Counted from the first letter of the stretch, positions 27,170 to 37,266 are shown. The stretch is DNA of 64,000 bases from an uncultured Desulfovibrio sp. (GCA_900541395.1 UQJT01000007.1:34621-98620), one strand, 5' to 3'. Numbers and translations: made by a program. Notes: a model not told the origin generated them from the letters alone.

Positions 27170-27295
27170 GGAGCAAAGCCTTCATACGGGAAACAAGCCC
27201 CGGAGCGGGAGAGCACTGCTTCTGCAATGCGGCGTTTTCCCTGAAGCAAGGCGCATGTCCGGCGGGGAGAACCGGAGCAGATTGTGAGCGAAGCG

Positions 27296-28090
27296 TCAGC
27301 TTTCGGCCAAGGCCGCCAGTTCCATACGGCCCCACAGGCCGATGGCGCCGTCGCATTGCGCGTATACGCCGTCCACGCCGTGGACGGCGTCACGCTCGGC
27401 CTGGCGCAGCACTCGGTGTACGTCATGGGCATTCTTGAGCATATTGCCATAGGCCGTGGCCGCCGCATCGGCCAGGCTGCCGCTCGCGGCGCGAACGACG
27501 GCCAGGTCGCCTCGACCGAAACTTAAAGAATGCCCTATGGTTGCGGACGAGGCGCACAAGGATAAAGGAAAATCCTTTGGTCCGAGCTTCAGACCGATAC
27601 AGTCTCCGCCTTCCGGGGCCGTCAGCAGAGCCACCACGCGTTCCCGCCGGGAATACAGATAGGTGTCGCCGCCGTTTTCAACCATAACTTCGGGGGGCAG
27701 GCCCGCCGCCGTAAGCGCGGCGACCAATTCGGCGGCTACTTCCTGGGCCACGGCTCCGGCCACGGCGGCAAAAGGCCCCACGCCCATGCGGGCGGCCGCG
27801 TCCGCCATGGCCCGGACCAGGGCCGGGGCGCGGTCCGGCAGTGTTCCGGCGGGCAGCGGGCTCAGGCTGTGCCGAAACGGCGGGCATAACTCGCTCCACA
27901 GGCGTATGTCTCCCCGTGCCCGACGTATCGCGGCCAGTGCCGTATCTCGAGCTGTTTGGCCATCAAAACGGCGGGGAACAGTTATCCACAAGTCTGTTTC
28001 TTCAACGACAACTTGAAATTTTTGCTCGTCGGGACGCCATGTCTCGGCGGCGCGGTAACGGCGTTCCGGGTTGCGGTACGGGGTATTCAT
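27296..28090 (-). CDS. UPF0280 family protein (ApbE-like fold)
   Basis: A protein of about 264 residues. MGVGPFAAVAGAVAQEVAAEL and VMVENGGDTYLY are the hallmarks of UPF0280, a family of unknown function related to the FMN transferase ApbE and common in sulfate reducers and methanogens. SSATIGHSLSFGRGDLAVV and ADAAATAYGN resemble the ApbE C-terminal metal site. The start at 28090 follows family length; the frame is open to 28141. No clear ribosome site is present. It converges with nadB. Confidence 0.8.
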   Translation of the reverse strand: MNTPYRNPERRYRAAETWRPDEQKFQVVVEETDLWITVPRRFDGQTARDTALAAIRRARGDIRLWSELCPPFRHSLSPLPAGTLPDRAPALVRAMADAAARMGVGPFAAVAGAVAQEVAAELVAALTAAGLPPEVMVENGGDTYLYSRRERVVALLTAPEGGDCIGLKLGPKDFPLSLCASSATIGHSLSFGRGDLAVVRAASGSLADAAATAYGNMLKNAHDVHRVLRQAERDAVHGVDGVYAQCDGAIGLWGRMELAALAES

Positions 28091-28230
28091 GGATAGGATG
28101 AGTGCTTTACAAAGCGGCTTGATCTTTTTAATACTGTCCACCCGCGAACATGACGGCGTCCGGCGGAAAAGGAATTTTCCGACAGCGCACGACGCGCGGA
28201 GGCGTTTTCCCAGCGGGACAAAAGTATCCT

Positions 28231-29172
28231 ATGGACCAACATTTTTTGCAATTGCGGAGCCGAGGCTGCCAGGGCGCCTGGGAAGTGTTTCAGCGGGCGC
28301 GCGAAATGCGTCTGAAGGCCATATCCGATCGGACCGGGGCGAATAACGCCCCGACGCCGCGTCCCGATCTGCGCTTGGCCTTGTACTTCGCCCCCGGCGA
28401 AGAGAGCATGGAGGCGGCCTGGCGGGAGACCGCCCGCCGACTGAGCGCGACGACTCTGTTCCTGACAGGGGAGGGAGACTCGTTGGCCGGGGCCTTGGGA
28501 GCCGGGGCGTCAGGAGCCGATTTACTGGTTGTTGGCGGCCTTGCCCCGGACATGGTGACCGAACTGGCCCGCCTCGCCCCGGCGCCGCTCATCAATGCGG
28601 GCAATGAAACGGCTCGACCCTGCCGTGTGTTGGCCGATTTACTCGCCGCCAGCCTGTACCGCGATCCGGCAGCAACCTCGCTGGAGACGTTGCGCATGGG
28701 CTGGCTGGGGGACGCGGACGGCGTCAACGCCGGGTTGGTACGTTCCTGGCTGGACGCGGCCCTGTGCTTCCACCTGGAATTGTTTTTGGCCTTTCCTCAA
28801 GGGCACGAGCCCGACGCCGACCATCTTGATTTTGCCATGAGCGCCGGAGCCAAAATCTTTCTCAGTTACGATCCGCTGCCCGCTGTGGACGGTTGCCATG
28901 CTTTGGCCGTCGCGCCCTGGAACTCGTCTGCCCGTGGCCTTCGCCCGCGCCATCCGTTGGTGTCGGATACGGAATTGGTACGGGCTGTGGCGGGCATTCC
29001 CGTTTGTTCTTTCGATGCCGATGTTTCTCCGGAGGCGGACGCCCGTTGGGTCGCCGACCGCGAGGCCTGTCTTCAGGCCTGTCAGACGGCGGTGGTGGAA
29101 CTGATGCGCCCCTCGACAGGGGATTCCGTGAACGTTCAGCAAGGCGACGCGCGGAGCGCCGCGACGAGGTAG
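28231..29172 (+). CDS. Degenerate ornithine carbamoyltransferase homologue (pseudoenzyme candidate)
   Basis: A 313-residue protein aligning along its length with OTC/ATCase folds: [13 protein letters not shown] start, [33 protein letters not shown] and [32 protein letters not shown]. The signatures are gone. The carbamoyl-phosphate loop STRTR reads PGEES (55-59), HPCQ reads RPCR (129-132), and HCLP reads CSFD (259-262). Catalysis is therefore unlikely. The argF position directly before argG (2-base gap) suggests descent from argF and a retained structural or regulatory role. The start at 28231 follows family length; upstream ATG 28150 is possible. Confidence 0.75.
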   Translation: MDQHFLQLRSRGCQGAWEVFQRAREMRLKAISDRTGANNAPTPRPDLRLALYFAPGEESMEAAWRETARRLSATTLFLTGEGDSLAGALGAGASGADLLVVGGLAPDMVTELARLAPAPLINAGNETARPCRVLADLLAASLYRDPAATSLETLRMGWLGDADGVNAGLVRSWLDAALCFHLELFLAFPQGHEPDADHLDFAMSAGAKIFLSYDPLPAVDGCHALAVAPWNSSARGLRPRHPLVSDTELVRAVAGIPVCSFDADVSPEADARWVADREACLQACQTAVVELMRPSTGDSVNVQQGDARSAATR

Positions 29173-29174
29173 CG

Positions 29175-30383
29175 ATGGGCAAGATCAACAAAGTGGTGCT
29201 GGCATATTCCGGGGGCTTGGACACCTCGGTCATTCTCAAGTGGCTTATGGTTCACCACGGTTGCGAAGTGGTCACCGTGACCGCCGACCTGGGCCAGGAA
29301 GACGACCTTGACGGCGTGGAGCCGAAGGCCCTCAAGACCGGGGCCAGCAAGGCCTATATTGAGGATCTGCGCGAGGAATTCGCCCGCGATTATATTTATC
29401 CCATGATGCGCGCCGGTGCTCTGTATGAGGGGTGTTATCTGCTCGGCACCTCCATCGCCCGGCCCCTTATCGCCAAGCGCCTGGTGGAAATCGCCAAGGC
29501 CGAGGGCGCTCAGGCCATCGCCCACGGAGCCACGGGCAAGGGCAACGACCAAGTGCGCTTTGAACTGGCTATCAACGCTCTGGCTCCCGATATCCGGGTC
29601 ATCGCGCCCTGGCGTGAATGGGATCTTATGTCCCGTACCGCCCTGACCGACTTCGCCGAACAGCATGGCATTCCCGTCAACGCCTCCAACAAGCACTACA
29701 GCATGGACCGCAACATGCTCCATTGCAGTTTTGAAGGGGGCGAGCTGGAAGACCCCTGGGAAGAGCCCGGTCCGGAAAGTTACATCATGGCCGTGCCCGT
29801 GGAGCAGGCTCCCGACGAGCCCGAATACATCACGCTGGATTACGAAAAGGGCGATGCCGTGGCCCTTAACGGCGAGCGACTCAACCCGGCCCAGATGGTT
29901 GTGGCTCTGAACAAAATCGCCGGCAGGCATGGCATCGGCCGTCTGGATATGGTGGAGAACCGCTTTGTCGGCATGAAGTCGCGCGGCGTATACGAAACCC
30001 CCGGCGGCACCGTGCTGCACATCGCCCACCAGGATCTGGAAGGCATCTGCCTGGATCGTGAAGCCCTGGCGGTGCGCAACGCCATGATGCCTCGCTACGC
30101 CACCGCCGTCTACAACGGCTTTTGGTTTTCGCCGGAGCGCGAGGCCATGCAGGCCCTTATCGATAAGACTCAGGAAGGCGTGACCGGCAGCGTGCGCCTC
30201 AAACTGTACAAGGGCAACGCCTGGCCCGTGGGCCGCTATTCTCCCCACAGCCTGTACTGCCATGATCTCGCCACGTTTGAGGAGTGCGCCACCTACGATC
30301 ACAAGGATGCCGCCGGTTTTATCCGGCTCCAGGGCCTGCGTATCCGTGGGTACGCCGATCGCGTTAAATTGTACAACAAGTAA
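29175..30383 (+). CDS. argG: Argininosuccinate synthase
   Basis: A 402-residue enzyme joining citrulline and aspartate with [18 protein letters not shown] is the N-type ATP pyrophosphatase loop. [34 protein letters not shown] and [28 protein letters not shown] are further signatures. Its length is typical. It starts two bases after the argF-like stop, so the two are co-transcribed. argH follows after a 556-base structured gap. Confidence 0.96.
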   Translation: MGKINKVVLAYSGGLDTSVILKWLMVHHGCEVVTVTADLGQEDDLDGVEPKALKTGASKAYIEDLREEFARDYIYPMMRAGALYEGCYLLGTSIARPLIAKRLVEIAKAEGAQAIAHGATGKGNDQVRFELAINALAPDIRVIAPWREWDLMSRTALTDFAEQHGIPVNASNKHYSMDRNMLHCSFEGGELEDPWEEPGPESYIMAVPVEQAPDEPEYITLDYEKGDAVALNGERLNPAQMVVALNKIAGRHGIGRLDMVENRFVGMKSRGVYETPGGTVLHIAHQDLEGICLDREALAVRNAMMPRYATAVYNGFWFSPEREAMQALIDKTQEGVTGSVRLKLYKGNAWPVGRYSPHSLYCHDLATFEECATYDHKDAAGFIRLQGLRIRGYADRVKLYNK

Positions 30384-30939
30384 AAGCGCATACACGGGGA
30401 GAAGAAAACTTTGGAAAAAGATTGTGTGGAGAATAAGGCTGTTTTCCCGGGAGCAAACGATTCCGAAAGGGCAGCCCGTGTTCCACACGGTCCAAAAGCA
30501 GGCTTCGGCCGCCACCGGAGGAAGTACGCCGGAACAAACTTTTAGAACATTTTCAGCTTGAAAATGCTCCCGGAGTTGAGCGAAGCGAGACTCATCTCTG
30601 TTCTCCTTATCCGTAACGCGCTTCGCGCTGACGGCTAAGGGCGCCGCGACATAGGAGCAGCCGCAATTCATGGGCGGCGTATAGCTTCGATGGAGGTGGG
30701 AAACCTGCGGGCCGGAACACAGGCTCCTGGCCCGCAGATATTTTCAAGGGCAAAACGCTCTGATTTGTTCCGGCTCCGCTTCGCGCAGCCTTGGTCCGCT
30801 TTTCATCTCCGCTCTTGATGCCCGCAAGGGGGAGCCCTTCGGGCAGCTGCGCTCGTTGCGCCGCAGGGGAAAGAGCGGTCTGAAATATGCGTCTTTTCCG
30901 AAGGTTCCCTTGCCAACTTATTCCCGACCGGGAGGCACA
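30384..30939. other. Long structured intergenic region between argG and argH
   Basis: 556 bases without a supported gene. It holds several hairpins: CATTTTCA/TGAAAATG with a 3-base loop near 30550-30568, GAGCGAAGCGAGACTC-type repeats, and a 9-bp terminator-like stem at 30705-30737. The segment TTTCAAGGGCAAAACGC (about 30741) resembles TTTCAAAAGCAAAACGC near 35733. This may be a dispersed intergenic repeat. Confidence 0.45.
30705..30744 (+). terminator. Terminator-like hairpin between argG and argH
   Basis: A perfect 9-bp stem CTGCGGGCC (30705-30713) pairs with GGCCCGCAG (30729-30737), followed by ATATTTTC. It would separate argG transcription from argH. Confidence 0.55.
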
Positions 30940-32328
30940 ATGTCCGACAAGCCGTGGGGCGGCCGCTTCAAGGAGCGGACCAGCGGGGCCGTGGAGGCCT
31001 ACACCGAATCCATTTCCTTTGACCGTGAACTATACGCTCAGGACATCGCGGGGTCGCAGGCCCATGCGGCCATGCTGGGCAGGCAGGGCGTGATTACGCC
31101 CGAGGAGGCGGACGCCCTGGTTCGGGGGTTGGACGCGGTGCGCGCGGAAATCGAGGCGGGCAGCTTCCCCTGGAGGCAGGACCTGGAAGACGTGCACATG
31201 AATGTGGAAACCCGGCTGACCGAACTGGTGGGCGAGGTGGGTAAAAAACTGCATACCGGCCGCAGCCGTAATGATCAGGTTTGCCTGGACTTCCGGCTTT
31301 ATGTTTCGGACAGTCTGCGCGACTGGTCGCGACTGGCGCGCGCCCTGGTGACCGCATTTGTCCGGAGGGCTTCCGAACATCGGGACGCGTTGCTGCCCGG
31401 CTGCACCCACATGCAGCCCGCTCAGCCTGTGAGCCTGGCCCACCATTTGCTGGCCTATGCCTGGATGTTCCGGCGCGACGTGGAGCGTATGGCGGACTGT
31501 GAACGTCGGGTCCGGGTCAGCCCCCTTGGCGCGGCCGCTCTGGCGGGTACCACCTATCCTCTGGACCCGGATGGCGTGGCGAAAAGCTTGGGCATGTACG
31601 GTGCTTTCAAAAACAGCATGGATGCCGTGGCCGACCGTGATTTTGCTCTGGAAGCCCTGTTTTGCGGCTCCGTGGTCATGGCTCACTTGTCTCGTTTTTG
31701 TGAGGAAATCATCTGGTGGGCCAACCCTCAGTTCGGCTTTGTCACCCTATCCGACGCCCATTCCACGGGCTCGTCCATTATGCCCCAAAAGAAGAATCCC
31801 GATGTGGCTGAGATCATGCGGGGCAAGACAGGCCGGGCCTACGGCAACCTTATGAATCTGTTGACCACGGTCAAAGGGCTGCCCCTGACCTATAACCGCG
31901 ATTTGCAGGAAGACAAAATTCCCTTTTTGGACACGGACAAGACCGTACGCTCGTCCCTGGAACTCATGGCCGACATGCTGAACGGCATTCGCTTCAATAC
32001 GGCGCGTATGCGCAAGGCCCTAAGCGCGGGCTTTCTCAACGCTACGGAACTGGCCGACTATCTGACCACCCGAGGCATGCCCTTCCGCGAGGCGCACCAC
32101 GTCACCGGCCGGGCCGTGGCCATGGCCGAGGAAAAAGGAGTGGGCCTGGAGGAACTGACCTTGGAGGAACTGCGCGGCCTGTGTTCGGATATCGGACCCG
32201 ACGTTTATACTGTGCTGGACTACGACACGGCGGTCAAACGTCGCAATATCCCCGGCGGCACGGGACCGGGCCCGGTGGATGCGCAGTTGAAGGAGCTGGA
32301 AGCGTGGCTGACGGACACTCCGGCCTGA
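30940..32328 (+). CDS. argH: Argininosuccinate lyase
   Basis: A 462-residue homotetrameric enzyme cleaving argininosuccinate to arginine and fumarate, the last step of arginine synthesis. WGGRFKERT start, the [10 protein letters not shown] block, the [16 protein letters not shown] [16 protein letters not shown] and [23 protein letters not shown] (the fumarase/lyase signature with the catalytic serine) are all intact. GGGAGG precedes the ATG. The next gene's GTG start lies inside its last codons. Confidence 0.96.
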   Translation: MSDKPWGGRFKERTSGAVEAYTESISFDRELYAQDIAGSQAHAAMLGRQGVITPEEADALVRGLDAVRAEIEAGSFPWRQDLEDVHMNVETRLTELVGEVGKKLHTGRSRNDQVCLDFRLYVSDSLRDWSRLARALVTAFVRRASEHRDALLPGCTHMQPAQPVSLAHHLLAYAWMFRRDVERMADCERRVRVSPLGAAALAGTTYPLDPDGVAKSLGMYGAFKNSMDAVADRDFALEALFCGSVVMAHLSRFCEEIIWWANPQFGFVTLSDAHSTGSSIMPQKKNPDVAEIMRGKTGRAYGNLMNLLTTVKGLPLTYNRDLQEDKIPFLDTDKTVRSSLELMADMLNGIRFNTARMRKALSAGFLNATELADYLTTRGMPFREAHHVTGRAVAMAEEKGVGLEELTLEELRGLCSDIGPDVYTVLDYDTAVKRRNIPGGTGPGPVDAQLKELEAWLTDTPA

Positions 32329-32831
32329 AGGTCTATATAGCGGCCTCCTTTCGTCACCTGCACGCCGCGCGCCTGCTCGGCCGGGCTATACGGGCAATGG
32401 GGTACGGGCTGCTTGATTGGACGGAACTGGCCAAGCCGCCGGAAGGCCTGACTCCCGCCGAACGCCGGGCCTGGATGGACACGGATCACGGCGGAGAGGT
32501 GTTTGCGTTTTGTGAAAGGGCTTGCCGCGAGGCCGATTTTGTCGTGTACCTGGGCGCTTCGGGCCAGGATGCCGGGGTGGAAGTGGGGCTGGCCCGGGCT
32601 TGGGGCGTGCCCGTGTTGGGCATACGCGGCCCCTTGGAAGCGCCGGGTCTGATGCTGTACGGCGCGGCCAGCGTGTGGGTGGAAAGCGTGGAAGCCGCTC
32701 TGAACCTGCTGGAGCAGACGACGGAGTGGGCCGGGAGGCGGAGCGGCGCGCCGCAGGGGGCGTCCGGAGCGGGTGCGCCCGAACCTGTGCGGCGCTTATT
32801 GGCGAAATGGGAGAAAGGACATGGCGCGTAA
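32304..32831 (+). CDS. Nucleoside 2-deoxyribosyltransferase-like protein
   Basis: A 175-residue Rossmann-like protein. [26 protein letters not shown] is the N-terminal strand-helix of the NDT/DUF4406-type superfamily. [30 protein letters not shown] carries the typical glutamate-bearing helix. Family members act on deoxynucleosides or nucleotides; the substrate is not predictable here. The GTG start at 32304 is chosen because AAGGAG lies eight bases upstream within argH, overlapping it by 25 bases. The C-terminal 40 residues are Gly/Ala/Arg-rich and probably flexible. Confidence 0.72.
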   Translation: MADGHSGLKVYIAASFRHLHAARLLGRAIRAMGYGLLDWTELAKPPEGLTPAERRAWMDTDHGGEVFAFCERACREADFVVYLGASGQDAGVEVGLARAWGVPVLGIRGPLEAPGLMLYGAASVWVESVEAALNLLEQTTEWAGRRSGAPQGASGAGAPEPVRRLLAKWEKGHGA

Positions 32832-33081
32832 AAAACGGGTAATTCCGGCTACACGGGAGGAAACCCGCGACTGGCTGTACAAGAGCGTGCGGAGCGCCCC
32901 CAGACCGCTGCCCGCCGGGCGCTTTCCGCTGCTTATGAGGCAGGCGGAGGCCGAGGGCTGCCCCCATGACTTTGTGATGGACGTTCTGGATGAATGGCTG
33001 AATTACGGTTATTGCCGCCTGATCGATCCTATCACCCAGGATATAGAAATTACGCCCGAAGGTCGCTTGTTTTTTTATTGA
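32821..33081 (+). CDS. Conserved hypothetical protein
   Basis: An 86-residue protein with a basic start ([23 protein letters not shown]) and a compact helical plus strand layout (CPHDFVMDVLDEWLNYGYCRLIDPITQDIEITPEGRLFFY). It overlaps the preceding gene by 11 bases with GAAAGGAC as ribosome site, so the two are translationally coupled. The tail resembles a winged-helix wing. No family name can be given. Confidence 0.7.
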   Translation: MARKKRVIPATREETRDWLYKSVRSAPRPLPAGRFPLLMRQAEAEGCPHDFVMDVLDEWLNYGYCRLIDPITQDIEITPEGRLFFY

Positions 33082-33087
33082 ACTTCC

Positions 33088-34167
33088 TTATCGGACTTCC
33101 GTCCACCACGGACCGGTGCTCATTCCCGGCGACCAAGCTTCTCCCATGCGCGGGGTGGCCAGGGGCACGCCCTGTTCGCGGGCGGCGGCGCTGGCCCGCA
33201 GAATGGGCTCATCCCAGGGATGGAAGGACAGATCGTAGGCCGCCCAGTGGATGGGCAGCATAACGCGGCCGCCCACCTCGCGGCAGGCCCGTACCGATTC
33301 CTCCGGTTGCTGATGGGCGTGGGGCCAGCGTTTGTCCCAGGCTCCGGTTTCCATGCAGGCCAGGTCAAAGGGGCCATACTGTTTGCCGATGGCCGCAAAA
33401 TGGCGCCCATACCCTCCGTCCGCGCTGAAAAACACGCCATGTTCCGGCCCGCGCAGTACCCACGAAGCCCACAGAGTGCCGTCGCGACTGTTCAAGCTCC
33501 GTCCTGAAAAATGCCGGGCGGGAGTAGCCGTCACGCGCACCGTGCCGACATCGGTCGACTGGTGCCAGTCCAGTTCCGTCACGGAATCGGCGGGACAGCC
33601 CCAGCCGCGCAGGCGGGCTCCCACGCCCAGGGGCGTGATGATTCGCAGGCCCTTCCTGGCCAGATGACACAGCGTGCTGCGTTCCAGGTGATCGTAATGA
33701 TCGTGGGTGACGATCACGGCGTCTATGCCGGCGTCCGGCAATTGTTCGCGCGGCAGGGGAGGGGCTTGGAAGCGAAACATGTTGACGGGCAGCGGCGTAG
33801 CCGGTCCGTAGACCGGGTCGAACAGAAAACGCGCTCCGTCCACGTCCACCAACACGAAGGAATGTCCCATCCACACCGCTCGCAATGGAGCCGGCGGCCG
33901 GGGCAGCTCGGACGCGGCCACGGGCGTTACGGGCAAAGGGCGGGGCGGCCGGTGTCGACTCAGAAAAAATTTCACGTAAAAACGGGGGCCCATATTGGAA
34001 ACGGGCACGGGTTCTTCGTTTTCGAAGCGTCCGTTCCGATAGCGCGGACACATCGCCAGATGAGCCGGGTCGGGTTCACGCCCGCGTTCCCGGTGCAGAC
34101 GCAGGGTCAGCAGTCCACCTCCCGCTGCCAGGCCCGTTGCAAGAAGAGCCAGTAATGTCGCCGTCAT
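33088..34167 (-). CDS. MBL-fold metallo-hydrolase (NAPE-PLD/UlaG-like), membrane anchored
   Basis: A 359-residue protein with an N-terminal hydrophobic segment (TATLLALLATGLAAGGGLLTL), then a metallo-beta-lactamase domain. VTHDHYDHLE near residue 160 is the HxHxDH zinc motif. TPARHFSGRS, FFSADGGYGRHF and MLPIHWAAYDLSFHPWDEP match the N-acyl-phosphatidylethanolamine phospholipase D-like branch. A lipid or phosphodiester substrate is likely but not provable. The ATG at 34167 has AGGAG seven bases upstream. It is convergent with the 86-residue gene. Confidence 0.83.
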   Translation of the reverse strand: MTATLLALLATGLAAGGGLLTLRLHRERGREPDPAHLAMCPRYRNGRFENEEPVPVSNMGPRFYVKFFLSRHRPPRPLPVTPVAASELPRPPAPLRAVWMGHSFVLVDVDGARFLFDPVYGPATPLPVNMFRFQAPPLPREQLPDAGIDAVIVTHDHYDHLERSTLCHLARKGLRIITPLGVGARLRGWGCPADSVTELDWHQSTDVGTVRVTATPARHFSGRSLNSRDGTLWASWVLRGPEHGVFFSADGGYGRHFAAIGKQYGPFDLACMETGAWDKRWPHAHQQPEESVRACREVGGRVMLPIHWAAYDLSFHPWDEPILRASAAAREQGVPLATPRMGEAWSPGMSTGPWWTEVR

Positions 34168-34554
34168 GACCATGCTCCTGAAACCGGAAAATACGCTCCC
34201 GTTTATGTCGGGGCTCGCTTTTCCATAGCTCTTCCAAGCCTTGAGATAAAGTAGGGGCATGCCTGTGTGGGAGCTGCGCAGTATTGCCGAATCCGTAGGC
34301 GGCCCCGAGTCCGGAGTCGCGAAGTGCAGCTGTGCCGCCGGAGCATCCCCGAACATCGCTTATAATAATTAATTTGTATTATTGGATTTAATATTTGGAA
34401 GTCATTCCATGATTCGTATGAAATGACTTCTAGAGATGCGTCTGCCCGGCCGAGCCGATTCTCTGAGAGCGTTTTCGAGATTGAAGATTAAAATTTCGAG
34501 CAATCATTGAAGCAAAACGGGGAGGGCGCGTAAGAGAAAAGCTCGAGGTGCGAT
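34168..34554. other. AT-rich intergenic region with palindrome
   Basis: 387 bases between divergent genes. The centre (34360-34400) is very AT-rich for this genome and probably promoter DNA. It is followed by an inverted repeat described separately. No gene is supported. Confidence 0.45.
34398..34430. promoter_or_regulatory. Inverted repeat, possible operator
   Basis: GAAGTCATT (34398-34406) is repeated inverted at 34422-34430, with CAT/ATG continuing the symmetry after one mismatch. It has no T tract, so an operator is more likely than a terminator. Confidence 0.4.
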
Positions 34555-35508
34555 ATGCGAATTTTACTTCTGGGCGGCACGGGTTTCATTGGCGCGCCGC
34601 TGGCAAAGAGATTGGCGGAACACGGCCATCAGGTGTTGGTGAGCACCCGGCGTGAGGTGCCTCAGCATAACGTCGATTGGGGGAGCTCCATCCGGGAAGC
34701 GACCTGGAACGGCCGAGACGCGACGACCCTGATACCTCTATTGGAGGGAGCTGATGCCGTGGTCAATTTGCTGGGGGAAAGTCTGGCGGCGGGGAAATGG
34801 ACGCCGGAGGAAAAACGACGTATCGTAGACAGCCGCACGCAGGCCGGCGAAGCCCTGAGCTTTGCCCTCAGTTTCCGCAAACAGAGGGGAAGCTGCATAC
34901 CTCGGACTTTGATTCAGGCTTCGGCCACGGGGTATTACGGATTGTGGAGCGACGCCGGAACTGCTCCCTTATGTGAGGAAGACGCCGGACCGGGCACGGG
35001 ATTTCTGGCCGATACCGTGCGTGCCTGGGAGGCCTCCACTGAAGTCGCCGAACGCCTGGGCGTGCGACGTTGCCGTATCCGTACGGCTCCGGTACTGGGG
35101 CCCGGCGGCTTCGTAGGGCGTTTGTTTCCGTCTTATCGCTGGTTTGTCGGAGGCGTGCCGGGGACGGGACGTCAACCTTTGCCGTGGATACACCGGATTG
35201 ACGAGGTGGAGGCCATCGTGTTTCTGCTGGAGCATGAGGAAACGAACGGCGCATACAATTTGTGCAGTCCCGAGCTGACCACCATGAACGCCTTTTGTCA
35301 CGCATTGGGGCGGGCCATGCGCCGCCCGGTGTGGGTGCCGCTGCCCACGCCGCTGCTCCGCGCGATGTTCGGGGACATGGCGGATGAAGTCCTGTTGTCC
35401 GGCCAACGTACCGTGCCCGCCCGGCTTCTGGACGCGGGATTCACGTTCGGCCATGCGGACCTGGAAGCAGCCCTTCGCGATGCCTTGGACGACATGGGCA
35501 GGAGATAG
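34555..35508 (+). CDS. TIGR01777-family NAD(P)-dependent epimerase-like protein
   Basis: A 317-residue short-chain dehydrogenase/epimerase-fold protein of the YfcH/SulA type. RILLLGGTGFIGAPLAKRLAEHGHQV is the dinucleotide loop. VVNLLGESLAAGKWTPEEKRRIVDSRTQAGEAL is the characteristic TIGR01777 block. The C-terminal DUF1731 part is present (PVWVPLPTPLLRAMFGDMADEVLLSGQRTVPARLLDAGF). The biological role of the family is unclear. The gene is monocistronic by spacing. Confidence 0.88.
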   Translation: MRILLLGGTGFIGAPLAKRLAEHGHQVLVSTRREVPQHNVDWGSSIREATWNGRDATTLIPLLEGADAVVNLLGESLAAGKWTPEEKRRIVDSRTQAGEALSFALSFRKQRGSCIPRTLIQASATGYYGLWSDAGTAPLCEEDAGPGTGFLADTVRAWEASTEVAERLGVRRCRIRTAPVLGPGGFVGRLFPSYRWFVGGVPGTGRQPLPWIHRIDEVEAIVFLLEHEETNGAYNLCSPELTTMNAFCHALGRAMRRPVWVPLPTPLLRAMFGDMADEVLLSGQRTVPARLLDAGFTFGHADLEAALRDALDDMGRR

Positions 35509-35829
35509 TCGGTATCGACCGGCGGTTGTGATTGAAACTGCCCGAATTCACTTCAGCGGCCCGAACTTTTTCCGCGCAAGGAGACGGCGACGGTTCAAGC
35601 AGGGGCTTAAAGCGGCTTGCTGTTGAAAACGGCAGCCTCTCCGGCGTCTGCGGGAGCGGACGCCCGCGCCGAATGAGCCTGAAAAACGCGTTTTTCAGCC
35701 GAAATGACGGCAGCGCCGCTTTTGAAGGATAATTTCAAAAGCAAAACGCCCTTAGGGAAGCGGTCCGAATCCGGACTTGTTCCCGAAGCTCCGGCTTGTT
35801 AAAAAGAAGAAAACGTCCGCGAGGTCGGC
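35509..35829. other. Structured intergenic region before cls
   Basis: 321 bases without a gene. It has a 20-bp perfect palindrome (35679-35698), a 9-bp stem GCTTTTGAA/TTCAAAAGC (35718-35742) and a short GTCCG/CGGAC hairpin near 35762. It partly resembles the argG-argH gap. Confidence 0.45.
35679..35698. repeat. 20-bp perfect palindrome
   Basis: Half-site CTGAAAAACG is followed immediately by its reverse complement. It could be a dimeric repressor site or an extended RNA hairpin. Confidence 0.6.
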
Positions 35830-37266
35830 ATGTCCTGGCAATGGATTCTTTCTTTGGTTCTGGCGGCCGGTTACGCTCTGGCTTTCATCGCCGTGCTGCA
35901 CGCGTTGCTGCGCGCCCGCCAGCCTCAATCCGCCCTCGGCTGGGTTGCCGCCATCCTGACGTTGCCTCTGTTGGGCAGCATGGCTTATTTCATTTTCGGC
36001 ATCAATCGGGTGGACAGTCGGGCCGCTAAATTGATGAGCGACACGGCCGAGCGCAGGATGAAGGCGCTGAAGGCGAGCGGGCTCCTGAGCGGCGGTCGCG
36101 TGCCCCCCACCCTGTTTGCTCCCGATACGTGCGAAATCATGCGTGTGGGCGAGGGCAAGCCCGGCTCGTTCCGTCGCCTCGGTTGCAATCACTTCACCCC
36201 GTTGTTCAACGGCGACGAGGCTTATCCACGTATGCTGGAGGCTATCGCTTCGGCCCGGCATGAAGTGTTTTTGTGCACCTATATTTTTCAGGGGCGGGTA
36301 TACGGCAAAGCATTTGCCGATGCGCTTCTGGCCGCTCACCGGCGGGGTGTGGACGTGCGGGTGCTGGTGGACGGCATGGGGACTTTGCCGGGCTTTCACA
36401 AACCCTGGAAAAGATTGCAACGCGAAGGAGTGCCCGTTCATCGTTTCATCCCTCCCCATCTGCTGCCGCCGCAGATGTCCGTCAATCTGCGCAACCACCG
36501 CAAGGTGTTGGTATGCGACGGCGAGGGGTTCACCGGCGGCATGAATATCGACGACGTCCATGTCATGGCGAGCCGTACCCGCGAGCACGTTCAGGACGTG
36601 CATTTTTTGTGTGAGGGCCCCATCGTAGGCGAGCTGCGCGAGGCGTTTCTCATGGATTGGGCCTTCGTCACCGGGCAGGACGATACGGGGCGTCTTTATC
36701 TGCCCTGCGGCGCGGGCGCTATGGATGGCCGGGTGGTTATGGACGGACCCGGCACGCCCAACGACCCCGTGCAGGATTTGTTGTGTGGCGTCATCAGTTG
36801 CGCCAGGCGGCGGATTACCGTTATGACCCCCTATTTTCTGCCCCCGCGCGAGTTGACAAGCGCCCTGGTCAGCGCCGCGGCGCGTGGAGTGGAGGTACGC
36901 GTCATCCTGCCCGCCGTGCTGGACCATGCCTATGTGGAATGGGCCAGCGACCATACCATTCCGCCCCTATTGGAAAACGGCGTGCGCATCTTTCGCCAGC
37001 CGGCTCCCTTCGCGCACACCAAGCTGCTGTTGGTGGACGATATTTACGTTTGCCTGGGGTCCACCAATCTGGACCCGCGCAGCCTGAGCCTCAATTTTGA
37101 GTTGAATGTGGAGGTATTTTCTCCCGAGCTTAACGCCCGGCTGCACGAGTTTGCCGCTTCCGTGCTTGCCGTCTCACACGAAGTGACGCTGGAAAATTTG
37201 CTTTCCCGGCCTTTGGCCGTACGTTTGCGCAATGCCGCCGCTTGGATTTTCAGCCCGTATCTATAG
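35830..37266 (+). CDS. cls: Cardiolipin synthase (phospholipase D family)
   Basis: A 478-residue inner-membrane enzyme condensing phosphatidylglycerols to cardiolipin. Two N-terminal transmembrane helices (about residues 5-25 and 37-58) are followed by two PLD domains with HKD motifs: NHRKVLVCDGEGFTGGMNID near 218 and AHTKLLLVDDIYVCLGSTNLD near 397. Length and order match bacterial ClsA. The ribosome site GAGG is modest. It is followed, after 262 bases, by metN. Confidence 0.94.
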   Translation: MSWQWILSLVLAAGYALAFIAVLHALLRARQPQSALGWVAAILTLPLLGSMAYFIFGINRVDSRAAKLMSDTAERRMKALKASGLLSGGRVPPTLFAPDTCEIMRVGEGKPGSFRRLGCNHFTPLFNGDEAYPRMLEAIASARHEVFLCTYIFQGRVYGKAFADALLAAHRRGVDVRVLVDGMGTLPGFHKPWKRLQREGVPVHRFIPPHLLPPQMSVNLRNHRKVLVCDGEGFTGGMNIDDVHVMASRTREHVQDVHFLCEGPIVGELREAFLMDWAFVTGQDDTGRLYLPCGAGAMDGRVVMDGPGTPNDPVQDLLCGVISCARRRITVMTPYFLPPRELTSALVSAAARGVEVRVILPAVLDHAYVEWASDHTIPPLLENGVRIFRQPAPFAHTKLLLVDDIYVCLGSTNLDPRSLSLNFELNVEVFSPELNARLHEFAASVLAVSHEVTLENLLSRPLAVRLRNAAAWIFSPYL

